A stretch of 7,365 nt of DNA, from positions 1 through 7,365 of the forward strand of contig CADCUW010000123.1 in the NCBI GenBank assembly GCA_902805985.1. The letters are read 5' to 3'. The notes beneath the pieces are model-generated. The model worked only from the letters and a program-made list of their open reading frames with translations, had not been told where the DNA came from and made no database searches. The position numbers and the translations under genes are program-made. This DNA is from an uncultured Rubrobacteraceae bacterium (GTDB taxonomy: Bacteria; Actinomycetota; Rubrobacteria; Rubrobacterales; Rubrobacteraceae). Of the stretch, positions 1-6,364 are shown piece after piece. Every line of letters starts with the position of its first letter. Positions within the stretch are counted from its first letter, which is position 1.

Positions 1-252
1 GTTTAGTTTCGCACCAACCGACTGGCAAAATAGTAACCGGCTCGCCACACTTTGTAAAGGGCTTGAAACGATGAATTTAGAAACTTTCTGCAAATACCTG
101 CTGTTTGCACATAGCCGTTTACCAGGGAATTCCTTTGTGTATGCGTGGTTCCTGTAATCTCTGACGGGTTTCGAGGGGCGATTTTTGTACGGTTGGCGGA
201 AAACGTGGGGGGCTATCCTGCGGCCTTTTGTACAAGGGGCCAAAGGACAGGG
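1..252. other. AT-rich non-coding region left of the gcv operon
   Basis: No open frame here looks like a real protein. The first ~140 bases are much AT-richer than the neighbouring genes, as expected for an intergenic promoter region in a high-GC genome. The octamer TTTTGTAC occurs twice in the same orientation (183-190 and 226-233), and the second copy lies inside a palindrome. TTTACC (118-123) and TATGCG (140-145) are 16 bases apart and could be a weak promoter, but nothing in the window shows what it would drive. The neighbouring gene to the left is outside the window. Confidence 0.6.
222..241. promoter_or_regulatory. 20-bp near-palindrome centred on TTGTACAA
   Basis: The segment reads GGCCTTTTGT then ACAAGGGGCC. 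The two arms pair over all 10 positions, with two T-G wobbles and the rest Watson-Crick. With no loop it resembles a dimeric regulator operator more than an RNA hairpin. On the minus strand it lies just beyond the gcv terminator candidate, so a second 3' structure is also possible. No regulator is recognised; the operator role is inferred from symmetry alone. Confidence 0.35.
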
Positions 253-280
253 TCCGCGCCCGGGATCAGTTGGGCGCGGA
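253..280 (-). terminator. GC-rich hairpin downstream of gcvH, likely operon terminator
   Basis: TCCGCGCCC (253-261) and GGGCGCGGA (272-280) are perfect 9-bp inverted arms around a 10-base loop. The hairpin starts 15 bases beyond the gcvH stop codon. The minus-strand sequence after it (CCCTGTCCTTTGG) has only a short T run, so it is not a textbook intrinsic terminator. Position and stem strength favour a transcript end for the gcv operon. Confidence 0.6.
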
Positions 281-295
281 GTTGGCGTCCGCGGC

Positions 296-673
296 TCAAG
301 ACTCTTCTTCGAGCAGCTTCTCGTAGTCGGCGGCTGAGAGGAGGTCGGCCCGGTCGGAGACCTGGAGCTTCAGAATCCAGCCCTCGCCGTAGGGGTCTTC
401 GTTGATCTTCTCGGGGCTGTCCTCCAGCGCGCTGTTGACCTCGACGACCTCGCCGCCCACCGGCGCGTACAGGTCCGAGACGGCCTTGACGCTCTCGACG
501 GCGCCGAAGGAGTCGCCGGCCGCGAGCGTAGCGCCCGTCTCGGGCAACTCGACGAAGACCACATCGCCGAGCTCGTCCTGGGCGTGGTCGGTGATGCCGA
601 CGGTCGCCACGTCGCCCTCGACGCGGACCCACTCGTGGCTCTTGGTGTACTGGAGATCCCCCGGTACGGACAT
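296..673 (-). CDS. gcvH: Glycine cleavage system H protein (lipoyl carrier)
   Basis: GcvH is the small mobile carrier of the cytoplasmic glycine cleavage complex. Its lipoyl-lysine arm accepts the aminomethyl group from P-protein, presents it to T-protein and is reoxidised by L-protein. The 125-residue product has the usual family length. It shows the typical N-terminus with [10 protein letters not shown] (11-20), [20 protein letters not shown] (26-45) and the lipoylation motif [13 protein letters not shown], with Lys63 as the predicted lipoylated residue. The NEDPYGEGW segment typical of the family follows. Last gene of the operon, it starts 11 bases after the gcvT stop, with a GGGGAGGG Shine-Dalgarno in that gap. 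A hairpin terminator lies just downstream. No lesion is seen. Confidence 0.97.
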   Translation of the reverse strand: MSVPGDLQYTKSHEWVRVEGDVATVGITDHAQDELGDVVFVELPETGATLAAGDSFGAVESVKAVSDLYAPVGGEVVEVNSALEDSPEKINEDPYGEGWILKLQVSDRADLLSAADYEKLLEEES

Positions 674-684
674 CTTGCCCTCCC

Positions 685-1782
685 CTACTTCTTGTCGCGC
701 TTGTAGAACGGCAGCGGCACGGCCCGCGCCGGCACGGGCCTCTCGCGTATAACGACGTCGAAGGAATCTTCCACCCCTGGCGCCACGAGCGCAAGCCCTA
801 TGGCCTCGTCGAGCGTCGGGGACTGCGTCCCGCTGGTGACGGTGCCGACGGTCTCCCCGCCCACCGCAACCAAGTGATCGTGGCGGGCGATGCCCCGCCC
901 CTCCACCCTGAAGCCCACGAGCTTCTTACGGAGGCCCTCCTCCTTCTCGCGGCGCAGCGCCTCCTGACCCACGAACTCCTCTTCTTTGTCCAGGTGGACG
1001 GCGAACCCGATGCCCGCTTCGAGCGGCGTCGTCTCCGCGTCGAGCTCGTTGCCGTAGAGGCACATGCCGGCCTCAAGGCGCAACGTGTCGCGGGCGCCGA
1101 GGCCGGCAGGCGTGGCGCCCGCCTCGACGAGGCGGCGCCACAGGGGGGCCGCCGAGTCGGGGCGGACGTAGAGCTCGAAGCCGTCCTCGCCGGTGTAGCC
1201 GGTGCGGGAGATCACGGCGTAGAAGTCGTCAACCTCGCCCACGATATACCGGTAGTACTTGAGACCGGACAGGTCCGCGTCGGTGAAGTTCTCCAGGATG
1301 CCGGCGGCCTCGGGCCCCTGGAGCGCGAGCAAGGCCCAGTCGTCGGACTCGTCGACGATTTCGACGTCCAAATCCCCCGTGTGCTCGCGGAAGTGGGCGA
1401 CGTCCTTGTCGCGGTTCGCCGCGTTGACCACGACGAGGAAGTCGTCCGGGTTCTTGTATACGAGGACGTCGTCAACCGTGCCGCCACCTTCGTGGCAGAC
1501 GGCGGCGTAGCCGGCCTGCCCGGTCCCGAGGCGACTAACGTCCCTTGTGACGAGCCGCTGGACGGCCCTCTCGGCGTCGGAGCCGCGGAAGACGACCTCG
1601 CCCATGTGGGAGACGTCGAAGAGGCCAGCCCGGTTGCGTACGGCCTCGTGCTCGGCCTTCACGCCGCCCTTCGGGCCACCGTACTGGACGGGCATCTCGT
1701 AGCCGGCGAAGGGGACGAGGCGGGCGCCCGCCTTCTCGTGCTCCTCGTGAAGCGGCGTCCGTTTGAGGGGCTCCTCGGCCAT
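685..1782 (-). CDS. gcvT: Glycine cleavage system T protein (aminomethyltransferase)
   Basis: GcvT moves the one-carbon unit from the aminomethyl-lipoyl arm of GcvH to tetrahydrofolate, giving 5,10-methylene-THF and ammonia. The 365-residue product has the normal family length. Recognisable segments are the N-terminal [27 protein letters not shown] region, [13 protein letters not shown] (50-62) of the folate-binding fold, and [10 protein letters not shown] (101-110), which carries the aspartate pair that includes the conserved catalytic position. [15 protein letters not shown] and [20 protein letters not shown] follow, then a GcvT C-terminal barrel with [13 protein letters not shown]. The ATG lies only 3 bases after the gcvPB stop (TAG GGG ATG), so its ribosome binding site sits in the end of gcvPB and translation is probably coupled. 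The gene appears intact. Confidence 0.97.
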   Translation of the reverse strand: MAEEPLKRTPLHEEHEKAGARLVPFAGYEMPVQYGGPKGGVKAEHEAVRNRAGLFDVSHMGEVVFRGSDAERAVQRLVTRDVSRLGTGQAGYAAVCHEGGGTVDDVLVYKNPDDFLVVVNAANRDKDVAHFREHTGDLDVEIVDESDDWALLALQGPEAAGILENFTDADLSGLKYYRYIVGEVDDFYAVISRTGYTGEDGFELYVRPDSAAPLWRRLVEAGATPAGLGARDTLRLEAGMCLYGNELDAETTPLEAGIGFAVHLDKEEEFVGQEALRREKEEGLRKKLVGFRVEGRGIARHDHLVAVGGETVGTVTSGTQSPTLDEAIGLALVAPGVEDSFDVVIRERPVPARAVPLPFYKRDKK

Positions 1783-1785
1783 CCC

Positions 1786-3201
1786 CTACCACCGGGCCTT
1801 GAGCTGGCGGGCGGCGCGGGCCTCGTCGAGGCGGCGGGTCGGGGCGTGGGCCGGAGCCGCTTCGAGGTCTTGCGTGTTGCTCTCGGCGAGCTCGAGCATG
1901 GCGCCGACGAAGTCGTCGAGGGTCTCCTTGGACTCGGTCTCGGTTGGCTCTATGAGCATGGCCTCTTTCACGACGAGGGGGAAGTAGATCGTAGGCGGGT
2001 GGTAGCCGTGGTCTATGAGCCCCTTGGCGATGTCCAGCGCCTTCATCCCCTTGGGCGGCTGCACGACGACCTCGTGCTTGCACAGCTCGTCGTAGGGCAC
2101 CGTGTAGGTCCCCCCGAGCCGGGCCCTGACGTAGTTGGCGTTCAGCACGGCCATGTCCGTCACGTCGCGCAGATCCGGGCCGTGCATCTTGATGTAGTTC
2201 CACGCCCGCAGCATCTGGCCGAAGTTGCCGTGGAAACCCGCCACCCGTCCGATGCTCTTCTCGGGCCGGACGAAAGCGTAGTTTCCGCCCTTCTTCTCGA
2301 CCGCGGGATCTGGCCGGAAGGGGGCGAGGGTTTCGGAGCAGGCGATGGCGCCGCAGCCGGGTCCGCCGCCGCCGTGGGGGGTCGAGAACGTCTTGTGGAG
2401 GTTGAAGTGCATCACGTCCACGCCCGCCTCTGCCGGACGCATGCGGCCGAGGTTCGCGTTCATGTTAGCGCCATCCATGTAGAGGAAGGCGCCGGCCTCG
2501 TGGAGGATCCCGGCTATCTCCGCGATGTTCCGCTCGTAGACGCCGCAGGTGTTGGGGTTCGTGATCATGAGCGCCGCGGTCGTTTCGTCGACCATCTCGC
2601 GCAGCTCCTGCACGTTCACGTCGCCGTGCTCGTCGAGCCCGATCTCCTTGGCCTCGAAGTCCGCCATGGTCGCCGTCGCCGGGTTCGTCCCGTGCGCCGT
2701 CGAAGGGACCAGCACGGTCGTCCGTCCATCATCCCCGGCATCCTCGAAGAACTTCTTGACCATCAGGATGCTCGTCAACTCGCCCTGCGCCCCGGCGAGC
2801 GGCTGCAAAGAGACGGCCGGAAGGCCAGAGACCTCGGAGAGGAAACCCTGCAGCTCGTGCATGACCTCAAGCGCCCCCTGCGCCTGCGCCTCCGGCTGGA
2901 GCGGATGGAGGCCGGCGAAGCCCGGCGTGTTGGCGGCGACCTCGTTGGCGCGGGGATTGTGCTTCATCGTGCAGGAGCCTAGGGGGTAGAAGTTCGTGTC
3001 AATGCCCCAGTTCTGGCGCGAGAGGTTCGTGTAGTGGCGGACCACCGTCGGCTCGTCCACCTCGGCCAGGCGCGGCTTCTCCTTACGGAGCGTGCCTTCC
3101 GGGAGAACCTTCTCCAGGCTCGTCTCCCCCACGTCGTTCTTCGGGAGGGTGTAGCCCCGGCGGCCCTCGCGGCCCTTGGTCCGGATCAGGTTATCCAGCA
3201 T
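1786..3201 (-). CDS. gcvPB: Glycine dehydrogenase (decarboxylating) subunit 2, P-protein PLP subunit
   Basis: This subunit carries the pyridoxal-phosphate site of the two-subunit P-protein, which decarboxylates glycine and loads the aminomethyl group onto lipoyl-GcvH. The 471-residue product shows FYPLGSCTMKHNPR (71-84), SLQPLAGAQGELT (131-143), VPSTAHGTNPATA (165-177), MITNPNTCGVYE and YMDGANMNAN. The PLP-lysine motif HFNLHKTFSTPHGGGGPG follows, with Lys270 predicted to bind the cofactor. An Ala/Arg-rich tail after ~445 is less conserved. The ATG overlaps the end of gcvPA by 11 bases, and a strong GGAGGTGG Shine-Dalgarno (3208-3215) sits 6 bases upstream, inside gcvPA. This supports the start and coupled synthesis of the two P subunits. 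Confidence 0.97.
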   Translation of the reverse strand: MLDNLIRTKGREGRRGYTLPKNDVGETSLEKVLPEGTLRKEKPRLAEVDEPTVVRHYTNLSRQNWGIDTNFYPLGSCTMKHNPRANEVAANTPGFAGLHPLQPEAQAQGALEVMHELQGFLSEVSGLPAVSLQPLAGAQGELTSILMVKKFFEDAGDDGRTTVLVPSTAHGTNPATATMADFEAKEIGLDEHGDVNVQELREMVDETTAALMITNPNTCGVYERNIAEIAGILHEAGAFLYMDGANMNANLGRMRPAEAGVDVMHFNLHKTFSTPHGGGGPGCGAIACSETLAPFRPDPAVEKKGGNYAFVRPEKSIGRVAGFHGNFGQMLRAWNYIKMHGPDLRDVTDMAVLNANYVRARLGGTYTVPYDELCKHEVVVQPPKGMKALDIAKGLIDHGYHPPTIYFPLVVKEAMLIEPTETESKETLDDFVGAMLELAESNTQDLEAAPAHAPTRRLDEARAARQLKARW

Positions 3202-4480
3202 CGGCTACCACCTCCACGAAAGCGTCGAGCTCGTCTTTGGTCCTCTTCTCGGTTACCGCTATCAACATTCCCCCGTCTTTCAGATCCAACCCGCCGACCA
3301 TGCCCGCGTCGAGCAACGCCTGATTCGCCTTCTCTACGTCAGGCAACTCCACCACGAACTCCCACAGAAAAGGAGCGTCCGGATACCGGAGCGTAAGGCC
3401 CGAGGCCTGGAGCCTCTCGGCGAGATAATGTGCCTTTGAGACGGAGAGCTCCGCCACCTCGCGCAAGCCTTCCGGCCCCATGAGCGCCGTGTAGACCGTC
3501 GCGGCGAGCGCCGTCAATGCCTGGTTGGTGCAGATGTTGGAGTTGGCTTTTGCCCTACGGATGTCCTGCTCGCGCCCGCGCAGCGTGAGAACGTAGGCGA
3601 GCTTGCCGTCCCTGTCCACGGTCTCGCCGCAGATGCGCCCCGGGAGCTGGCGGACGGACTTCTGGTCCGTCGCCATGTAGCCGGCGTAGGGGCCGCCGAA
3701 GAGGAGCGGCATCCCTAAAGGCTGGGCCTCGCCGACCGCCACGTCAGCCCCGAGGTTGCCCGGGGCTTCTAGTACGGCGAGCGAGATCGGGTCGCACACC
3801 GCGACGCACCGCGCCCCAACCCCGTGCGCCGCCTCGGACGCAGCCCCTATGTCCTCCACGACGCCGAAGAAGTTCGGGCTCTGCACGAAGACGCCGGAAG
3901 CGTCGTCCGGCACCGCCGAGAAGTCCGTCGTCCCGTCTTCGAACGGGAGCTCGACGACCTCGACCCGGTAGGTCTCTATGACCTCGCGGTAGCGGGGGTC
4001 GAGGCCTTTAGAGACGGCGACCTTCGGGTCGCGCTTCGTCAGGCGGGCGGTCATCAGGGCGGCTTCTGCGACGGCGTTGGCGCCGTCGTAGACGGAGGCG
4101 TTCGAGACTTCCATGCCCGTCAACTCGGAGACGATCGATTGAAACTCGAAGATGGATTGGAGGGTGCCCTGGCTGATCTCCGGCTGGTAAGGTGTGTAGG
4201 AGGTCAGGAACTCGCCGCGCGAGATTATGGTCCCGACCGTGGATGGCACGATCCTGTCGTAGGCACCGGCCCCCAGGAATATGGGAAGCCCGGTGTCGTT
4301 CTTCTTCGCCAGCCGGTCCACGTCCCTGAGCGCCTCGTACTCGGAGAGCGCCGGCGGGAGGTCCAGCTCCCCCTCGAACTTCGGCGAGACGTCTGCGAAC
4401 AGGTCGTCGAGCGTCTCGACGCCGATGGCGTCCAGCATCTCGCGTACGTCTTCGTCGGTGTGCGGTGTAAACCTCGCCAC
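3191..4480 (-). CDS. gcvPA: Glycine dehydrogenase (decarboxylating) subunit 1
   Basis: GcvPA is the N-terminal-half partner of GcvPB; together they equal the single-chain P-protein of other organisms. The 429-residue product is close to the family's usual size (somewhat under 450). Family hallmarks include MARFTPHTDEDVREML at the start, FLGAGAYDRIVPSTV, FLTSYTPYQPEISQGTLQSI, FEFQSIVSELTGMEVSNAS and YDGANAVAEA. Further on come VQSPNFFGVVED, LLFGGPYAGYMAT, LPGRICGETVD, TLRGREQDIRRAKANSNICT and NQALTALAATVY. The start is GTG at 4480 (reverse complement of CAC 4478-4480), supported by AGGGGGT (4489-4495) 8 bases upstream. It is the first gene of the operon, directly behind the glycine riboswitch leader. 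It ends in an 11-base overlap with gcvPB. Confidence 0.96.
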   Translation of the reverse strand: MARFTPHTDEDVREMLDAIGVETLDDLFADVSPKFEGELDLPPALSEYEALRDVDRLAKKNDTGLPIFLGAGAYDRIVPSTVGTIISRGEFLTSYTPYQPEISQGTLQSIFEFQSIVSELTGMEVSNASVYDGANAVAEAALMTARLTKRDPKVAVSKGLDPRYREVIETYRVEVVELPFEDGTTDFSAVPDDASGVFVQSPNFFGVVEDIGAASEAAHGVGARCVAVCDPISLAVLEAPGNLGADVAVGEAQPLGMPLLFGGPYAGYMATDQKSVRQLPGRICGETVDRDGKLAYVLTLRGREQDIRRAKANSNICTNQALTALAATVYTALMGPEGLREVAELSVSKAHYLAERLQASGLTLRYPDAPFLWEFVVELPDVEKANQALLDAGMVGGLDLKDGGMLIAVTEKRTKDELDAFVEVVADAG

Positions 4481-4488
4481 GCGGCAGT

Positions 4489-4495
4489 ACCCCCT
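4489..4495 (-). promoter_or_regulatory. Ribosome binding site of gcvPA, probable riboswitch target
   Basis: AGGGGGT on the minus strand lies 8 bases before the GTG start of gcvPA and fixes that start. A nearby ACCC (minus strand, about 4504-4507) can pair with GGGT of this site across an 8-base loop, so a short sequestering hairpin is possible. No intrinsic terminator with a U tract is visible between the aptamers and the start. Control of translation initiation is therefore inferred rather than attenuation. Confidence 0.5.
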
Positions 4496-4516
4496 GTATC
4501 GGGTGAGCGTCCTATT

Positions 4517-4706
4517 ATCCGCCCTGTCCCAAACCTGAGAGTATTACCCCGTCGGCGCCGATGCAGCCTTGGCCCATCGAACTCTCCAGGACGCCCTCGG
4601 GTCCGCGGTCCTTGTGCCTGAGAGATTCGGGTCGCTCTCGCAACCCTTTCACCTTCGGCGGTCGCTGCGGGGACTCCCCCATCCCCCGCGACTCTCTCCC
4701 ACGGCC
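4517..4706 (-). ncRNA. Glycine riboswitch (complete aptamer 1 plus reduced aptamer 2)
   Basis: The minus strand shows the conserved core of the glycine riboswitch in order. Aptamer 1 has GGGAGAG (about 4694-4700), a P2 stem GTCGC/GCGAC with an inner GCGGGG/CCCCGC hairpin, GCCGAAGG (4652-4659), a P3b hairpin GGGTTGC-GAGA-GCGACCC, and ATCTCTCAGGC (4616-4626). P1 can form from CCGTGG (4699-4704) and CCGCGG (4603-4608). Aptamer 2 follows with CCTGGAGAG (4582-4590), P2 CGATG/CATCG, GCCGACGGGG (4547-4556), ACTCTCAGGT (4533-4542) and GGGACAGGGCGG (4519-4530). GTCC/GGAC closes its P1. In aptamer 2 the segment between GGGG and ACTCTC is only 4 bases, so the P3b hairpin is absent. Glycine riboswitches commonly switch on gcv operons when glycine is high; that polarity is inferred here. 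Confidence 0.93.
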
Positions 4707-4720
4707 CTCACCGGGCTCGG

Positions 4721-4731
4721 TAAAGTTAGCA
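4721..4731 (-). promoter_or_regulatory. Candidate extended -10 promoter of the gcv operon
   Basis: On the minus strand TGCTAACTT reads as an extended -10 element (TGn followed by a TATAAT-like hexamer at 4723-4728). A transcript from it would begin near 4716, immediately ahead of the P1 stem of riboswitch aptamer 1, which is where the start should lie. No good -35 hexamer is seen 16-18 bases upstream. The call rests on the -10 and the position. Confidence 0.45.
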
Positions 4732-4746
4732 CAAGTATCAGAGCGT

Positions 4747-4759
4747 AGCTTGCGAAGCT
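4747..4759. repeat. Short inverted repeat in the divergent gcv/cupin intergenic region
   Basis: AGCTT-GCG-AAGCT is a perfect 5-bp inverted repeat with a 3-base spacer, extendable by a T-G wobble and a G-C pair. It covers the place where the -35 of the leftward gcv promoter would be. A second, looser inverted repeat (CAGAG 4771-4775, CTCTG 4784-4788) follows. Either could be a regulator site for the divergent genes, but no known motif was recognised and short repeats arise by chance. Confidence 0.25.
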
Positions 4760-4818
4760 GCATACACCGCCAGAGTTTCGGGCCTCTGCTACCGTACCGA
4801 GGAGACAAACGGGCATCC

Positions 4819-5350
4819 ATGTTCGGCGAAAGGGTGGTTGCGGTGGGAGAGGGACGTCTGGTCGTCGCGGCGGGCGAGGGTGAGGTCGTCTTGCGCGGGG
4901 GTTTCGGGGTCGTCGGCAAGGTCTCGGGGACGGAGACGGGTGGGGCTTTCTCGGTGGTGGAGCATCCGTTGGAGGCGGGGATACTGGGTGCGCCGCCCCA
5001 CACCCACGCCAACGAGGACGAGACGTCGTTCGTGATAGAGGGTGAGATCGGGGTCCTGATCGGCGATAAGGAGTTCAGGGCAGGAGCGGGCACCTACGTT
5101 CTCAAGCCGCGCGGCGTCCCGCACGCCTTCTGGAACCCGGGGCCGGGGCCGTCCAGGATCCTGGAGATCATCTCCCCCGCCGGGTTCGAGCGGTACTTCG
5201 AGGAGCTGGCCGGGGTCCTTCGGCTGGCGGGCCTCCGGACCTCGACAGGACCTCGACAGGATCTCGAAGATCGCCGGCCGTTACGGCCTCACGTTTCACA
5301 TGGAGCAGGTGCCCGAACTTCTGGAGCGGCACGGCCTGACGCTGGGCTAA
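4819..5350 (+). pseudogene. Cupin-domain protein, C-terminus frameshifted (two lesions)
   Basis: A single-domain cupin, a small beta-barrel usually binding a metal; its substrate cannot be told from the sequence. The ATG at 4819 is preceded by GAGGAG (4799-4804), a rather long 14 bases away. Cupin motif 1 is intact (G54, H61, H63, E68, G75, in PHTHANEDETSFVIEGEIGV). So is motif 2 (G91, P97, G99, H102, N106). The reading frame then breaks. Loss of one base near 5219-5221, followed by an 11-bp tandem duplication (5239-5249 and 5250-5260), shifts it. Correcting both gives ...ELAGVL then SAGGPPDLDRISKIAG, RYGLTFHMEQVPELLERHGL and TLG, ending at TAA 5348-5350. That makes 173 residues, with a C-terminal helix region typical of these cupins. 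Uncorrected, the frame runs on to a TGA at 5419-5421 with a nonsense tail. The barrel itself is complete, so a shortened or odd-tailed protein could still fold. Confidence 0.82.
5239..5260 (+). repeat. 11-bp tandem duplication inside the cupin gene
   Basis: ACCTCGACAGG occurs twice head to tail (5239-5249, 5250-5260). Eleven is not a multiple of three, so the duplication changes frame. The conserved peptide GGPPDLDRIS is restored when one copy is removed. This fits a replication-slippage duplication. Confidence 0.9.
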
Positions 5351-5372
5351 GGATCCCAAGACCACGGTGCCG

Positions 5373-5555
5373 TCAGGCAGGTAGCGTCCGGTGCGGGCCT
5401 CCGGGCACCACCAGGGCTTGAAGGCCCGCCCCGGCCTGAGTTCCCTGGCCTTGAGCCCACGCGTTGGCGAACGCCTCTTCGCCAAGCGCCGCGGCGCTCT
5501 TGCCTGGCGCGCTCCGGGTGAAGCCTGCCAGCATCAGGATTCCGGTCCCCCACAT
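5373..5555 (-). pseudogene. Small leftward ORF, possible remnant of a regulator C-terminus
   Basis: A 60-codon frame opens at ATG 5553-5555 with an excellent GGAGGT (5561-5566) five bases upstream. It reads MWGTGILMLAGFTRSAPGKS, then AAALGEEAFANAWAQGQG, and loses meaning after about residue 42. The ALGEEAFANAWAQG stretch resembles the last helix of LuxR-family ATPase regulators (commonly ALGEEAFAAAWAEGRAM). This resemblance is from memory and short. The strong ribosome binding site argues for a small real gene, while the loss of sensible coding in the 3' half argues for a decayed or shifted gene. It lies convergent with the cupin pseudogene and divergent from the GNAT gene. Function unknown. 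Confidence 0.3.
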
Positions 5556-5713
5556 GGACTACCTCCGTGGCGTTCAGAGCCCCACTCACGTCCCCGAGGG
5601 TCTCCAACAGTACCAGCGTGGGAGAGCTGTGGGGGTGGTGTGGATGGTCCGCGGTGGCGTCGGGCGGCAGACTGGGGGACAGAGAGAGGCGGTACAAATG
5701 AGAGGAGAAGGCA
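5556..5713. other. Intergenic region upstream of the GNAT gene
   Basis: Between the divergent small ORF and the GNAT start no frame looks coding on either strand. GGAGAAG (5703-5709) is the ribosome binding site that selects GTG 5714 as the GNAT start, four bases further on. The nearby ATG at 5698 is out of frame with the GNAT gene. No convincing promoter or hairpin was found. Confidence 0.5.
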
Positions 5714-6361
5714 GTGGAGTACGGGATCACCGAAGGGCGTGCGGGGCTGGAGCGGTTGGAGATCGAGGCGCTCGACCCCGCCGATATCGAAGAGGTCATC
5801 GACGTCGTCGCGCGCGGGATGCGCGACAACCCCGTCAACGTCGCCGCCTTCGGCGAAGAACCCGAGGTCAGACGCAGCCGCTTCCGCAAGCTGGTGGCCG
5901 CGATGTTCTCCGTCAGCGACCTCTCGCACACGCTGGTGGCCCGCCAAGAAGACGGCGCCATCGTGGGTGTTTGCGGCATGTTGCCGCCCGGTGACTGCCG
6001 GCCGAATCTCGGACAGCAATTGCGGCTTGTACCCACGCTCTTGTCCATGGGCCCCCGCGCCGCCGGACGCCTCACGCGCTGGATGGGCGCCTGGCAGCGC
6101 CGCGACCCCGAAGAGCGCCACTGGCACCTCGGCCCGCTCGCCGTCGACGCGCACCTGCAGGGTGCGGGCATTGGAAGCCGCATGATGCACGCCTTCTGCG
6201 CCAGGATGGACGCCGCCGGCGACGATGCCTACCTGGAGACCGACAAGCCCATAAACGTCCGCTTCTACGAGCGCTTCGGCTTCGAGATTATAGCCGAGCA
6301 GGAGGTCATCGGCGTGACCAACTGGTTCATGCTCCGGCGGTCGGTAAAGAGGGACCGGTAG
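5714..6361 (+). CDS. GNAT family N-acetyltransferase
   Basis: The 215-residue product is a single GNAT domain, which transfers an acetyl group from acetyl-CoA to an amine on an unidentified substrate. Residues 71-90 (SHTLVARQEDGAIVGVCGML) form the central beta hairpin. Motif A spans about 139-158 (LGPLAVDAHLQGAGIGSRMM), with the pyrophosphate-binding Q149-G150-A151-G152-I153-G154. Motif B follows around 175-192 (ETDKPINVRFYERFGFEI), whose FYERFGF is the usual signature. An extra Arg-rich helical segment at ~107-137 lies between the hairpin and motif A. The GTG start has a good upstream GGAGAAG. The frame is unbroken despite decayed genes on both sides. Its TAG stop is in the same frame as, and 9 bases before, the recognisable sulfotransferase remnant. 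The substrate cannot be assigned. Confidence 0.9.
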   Translation: MEYGITEGRAGLERLEIEALDPADIEEVIDVVARGMRDNPVNVAAFGEEPEVRRSRFRKLVAAMFSVSDLSHTLVARQEDGAIVGVCGMLPPGDCRPNLGQQLRLVPTLLSMGPRAAGRLTRWMGAWQRRDPEERHWHLGPLAVDAHLQGAGIGSRMMHAFCARMDAAGDDAYLETDKPINVRFYERFGFEIIAEQEVIGVTNWFMLRRSVKRDR

Positions 6362-6364
6362 CGA

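Noticed and set aside
874..2982. Long plus-strand open frame of 702 codons
   Set aside because: It is antisense to gcvT and gcvPB, whose products are unmistakable. Its product has no recognisable domain, and high GC leaves long antisense frames open by chance.
4515..5093. Minus-strand open frame across the riboswitch and cupin
   Set aside because: It is a Pro/Thr/Ser-rich low-complexity product antisense to the cupin, and it covers the structured leader RNA.
5380..5450. WWCPEARTGRYLPDG resembling the W-x-P-x-x-x-T-G-x-Y-x-P motif of plant LEA-type proteins
   Set aside because: It is a single short match in a frame without its own start or stop in place. Chance similarity is more likely.
5391..6185. 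Plus-strand 264-codon open frame overlapping the GNAT start
   Set aside because: It is out of frame with the GNAT motifs. The product is Arg/Ser/Pro-rich without domains, and no ribosome binding site stands out.
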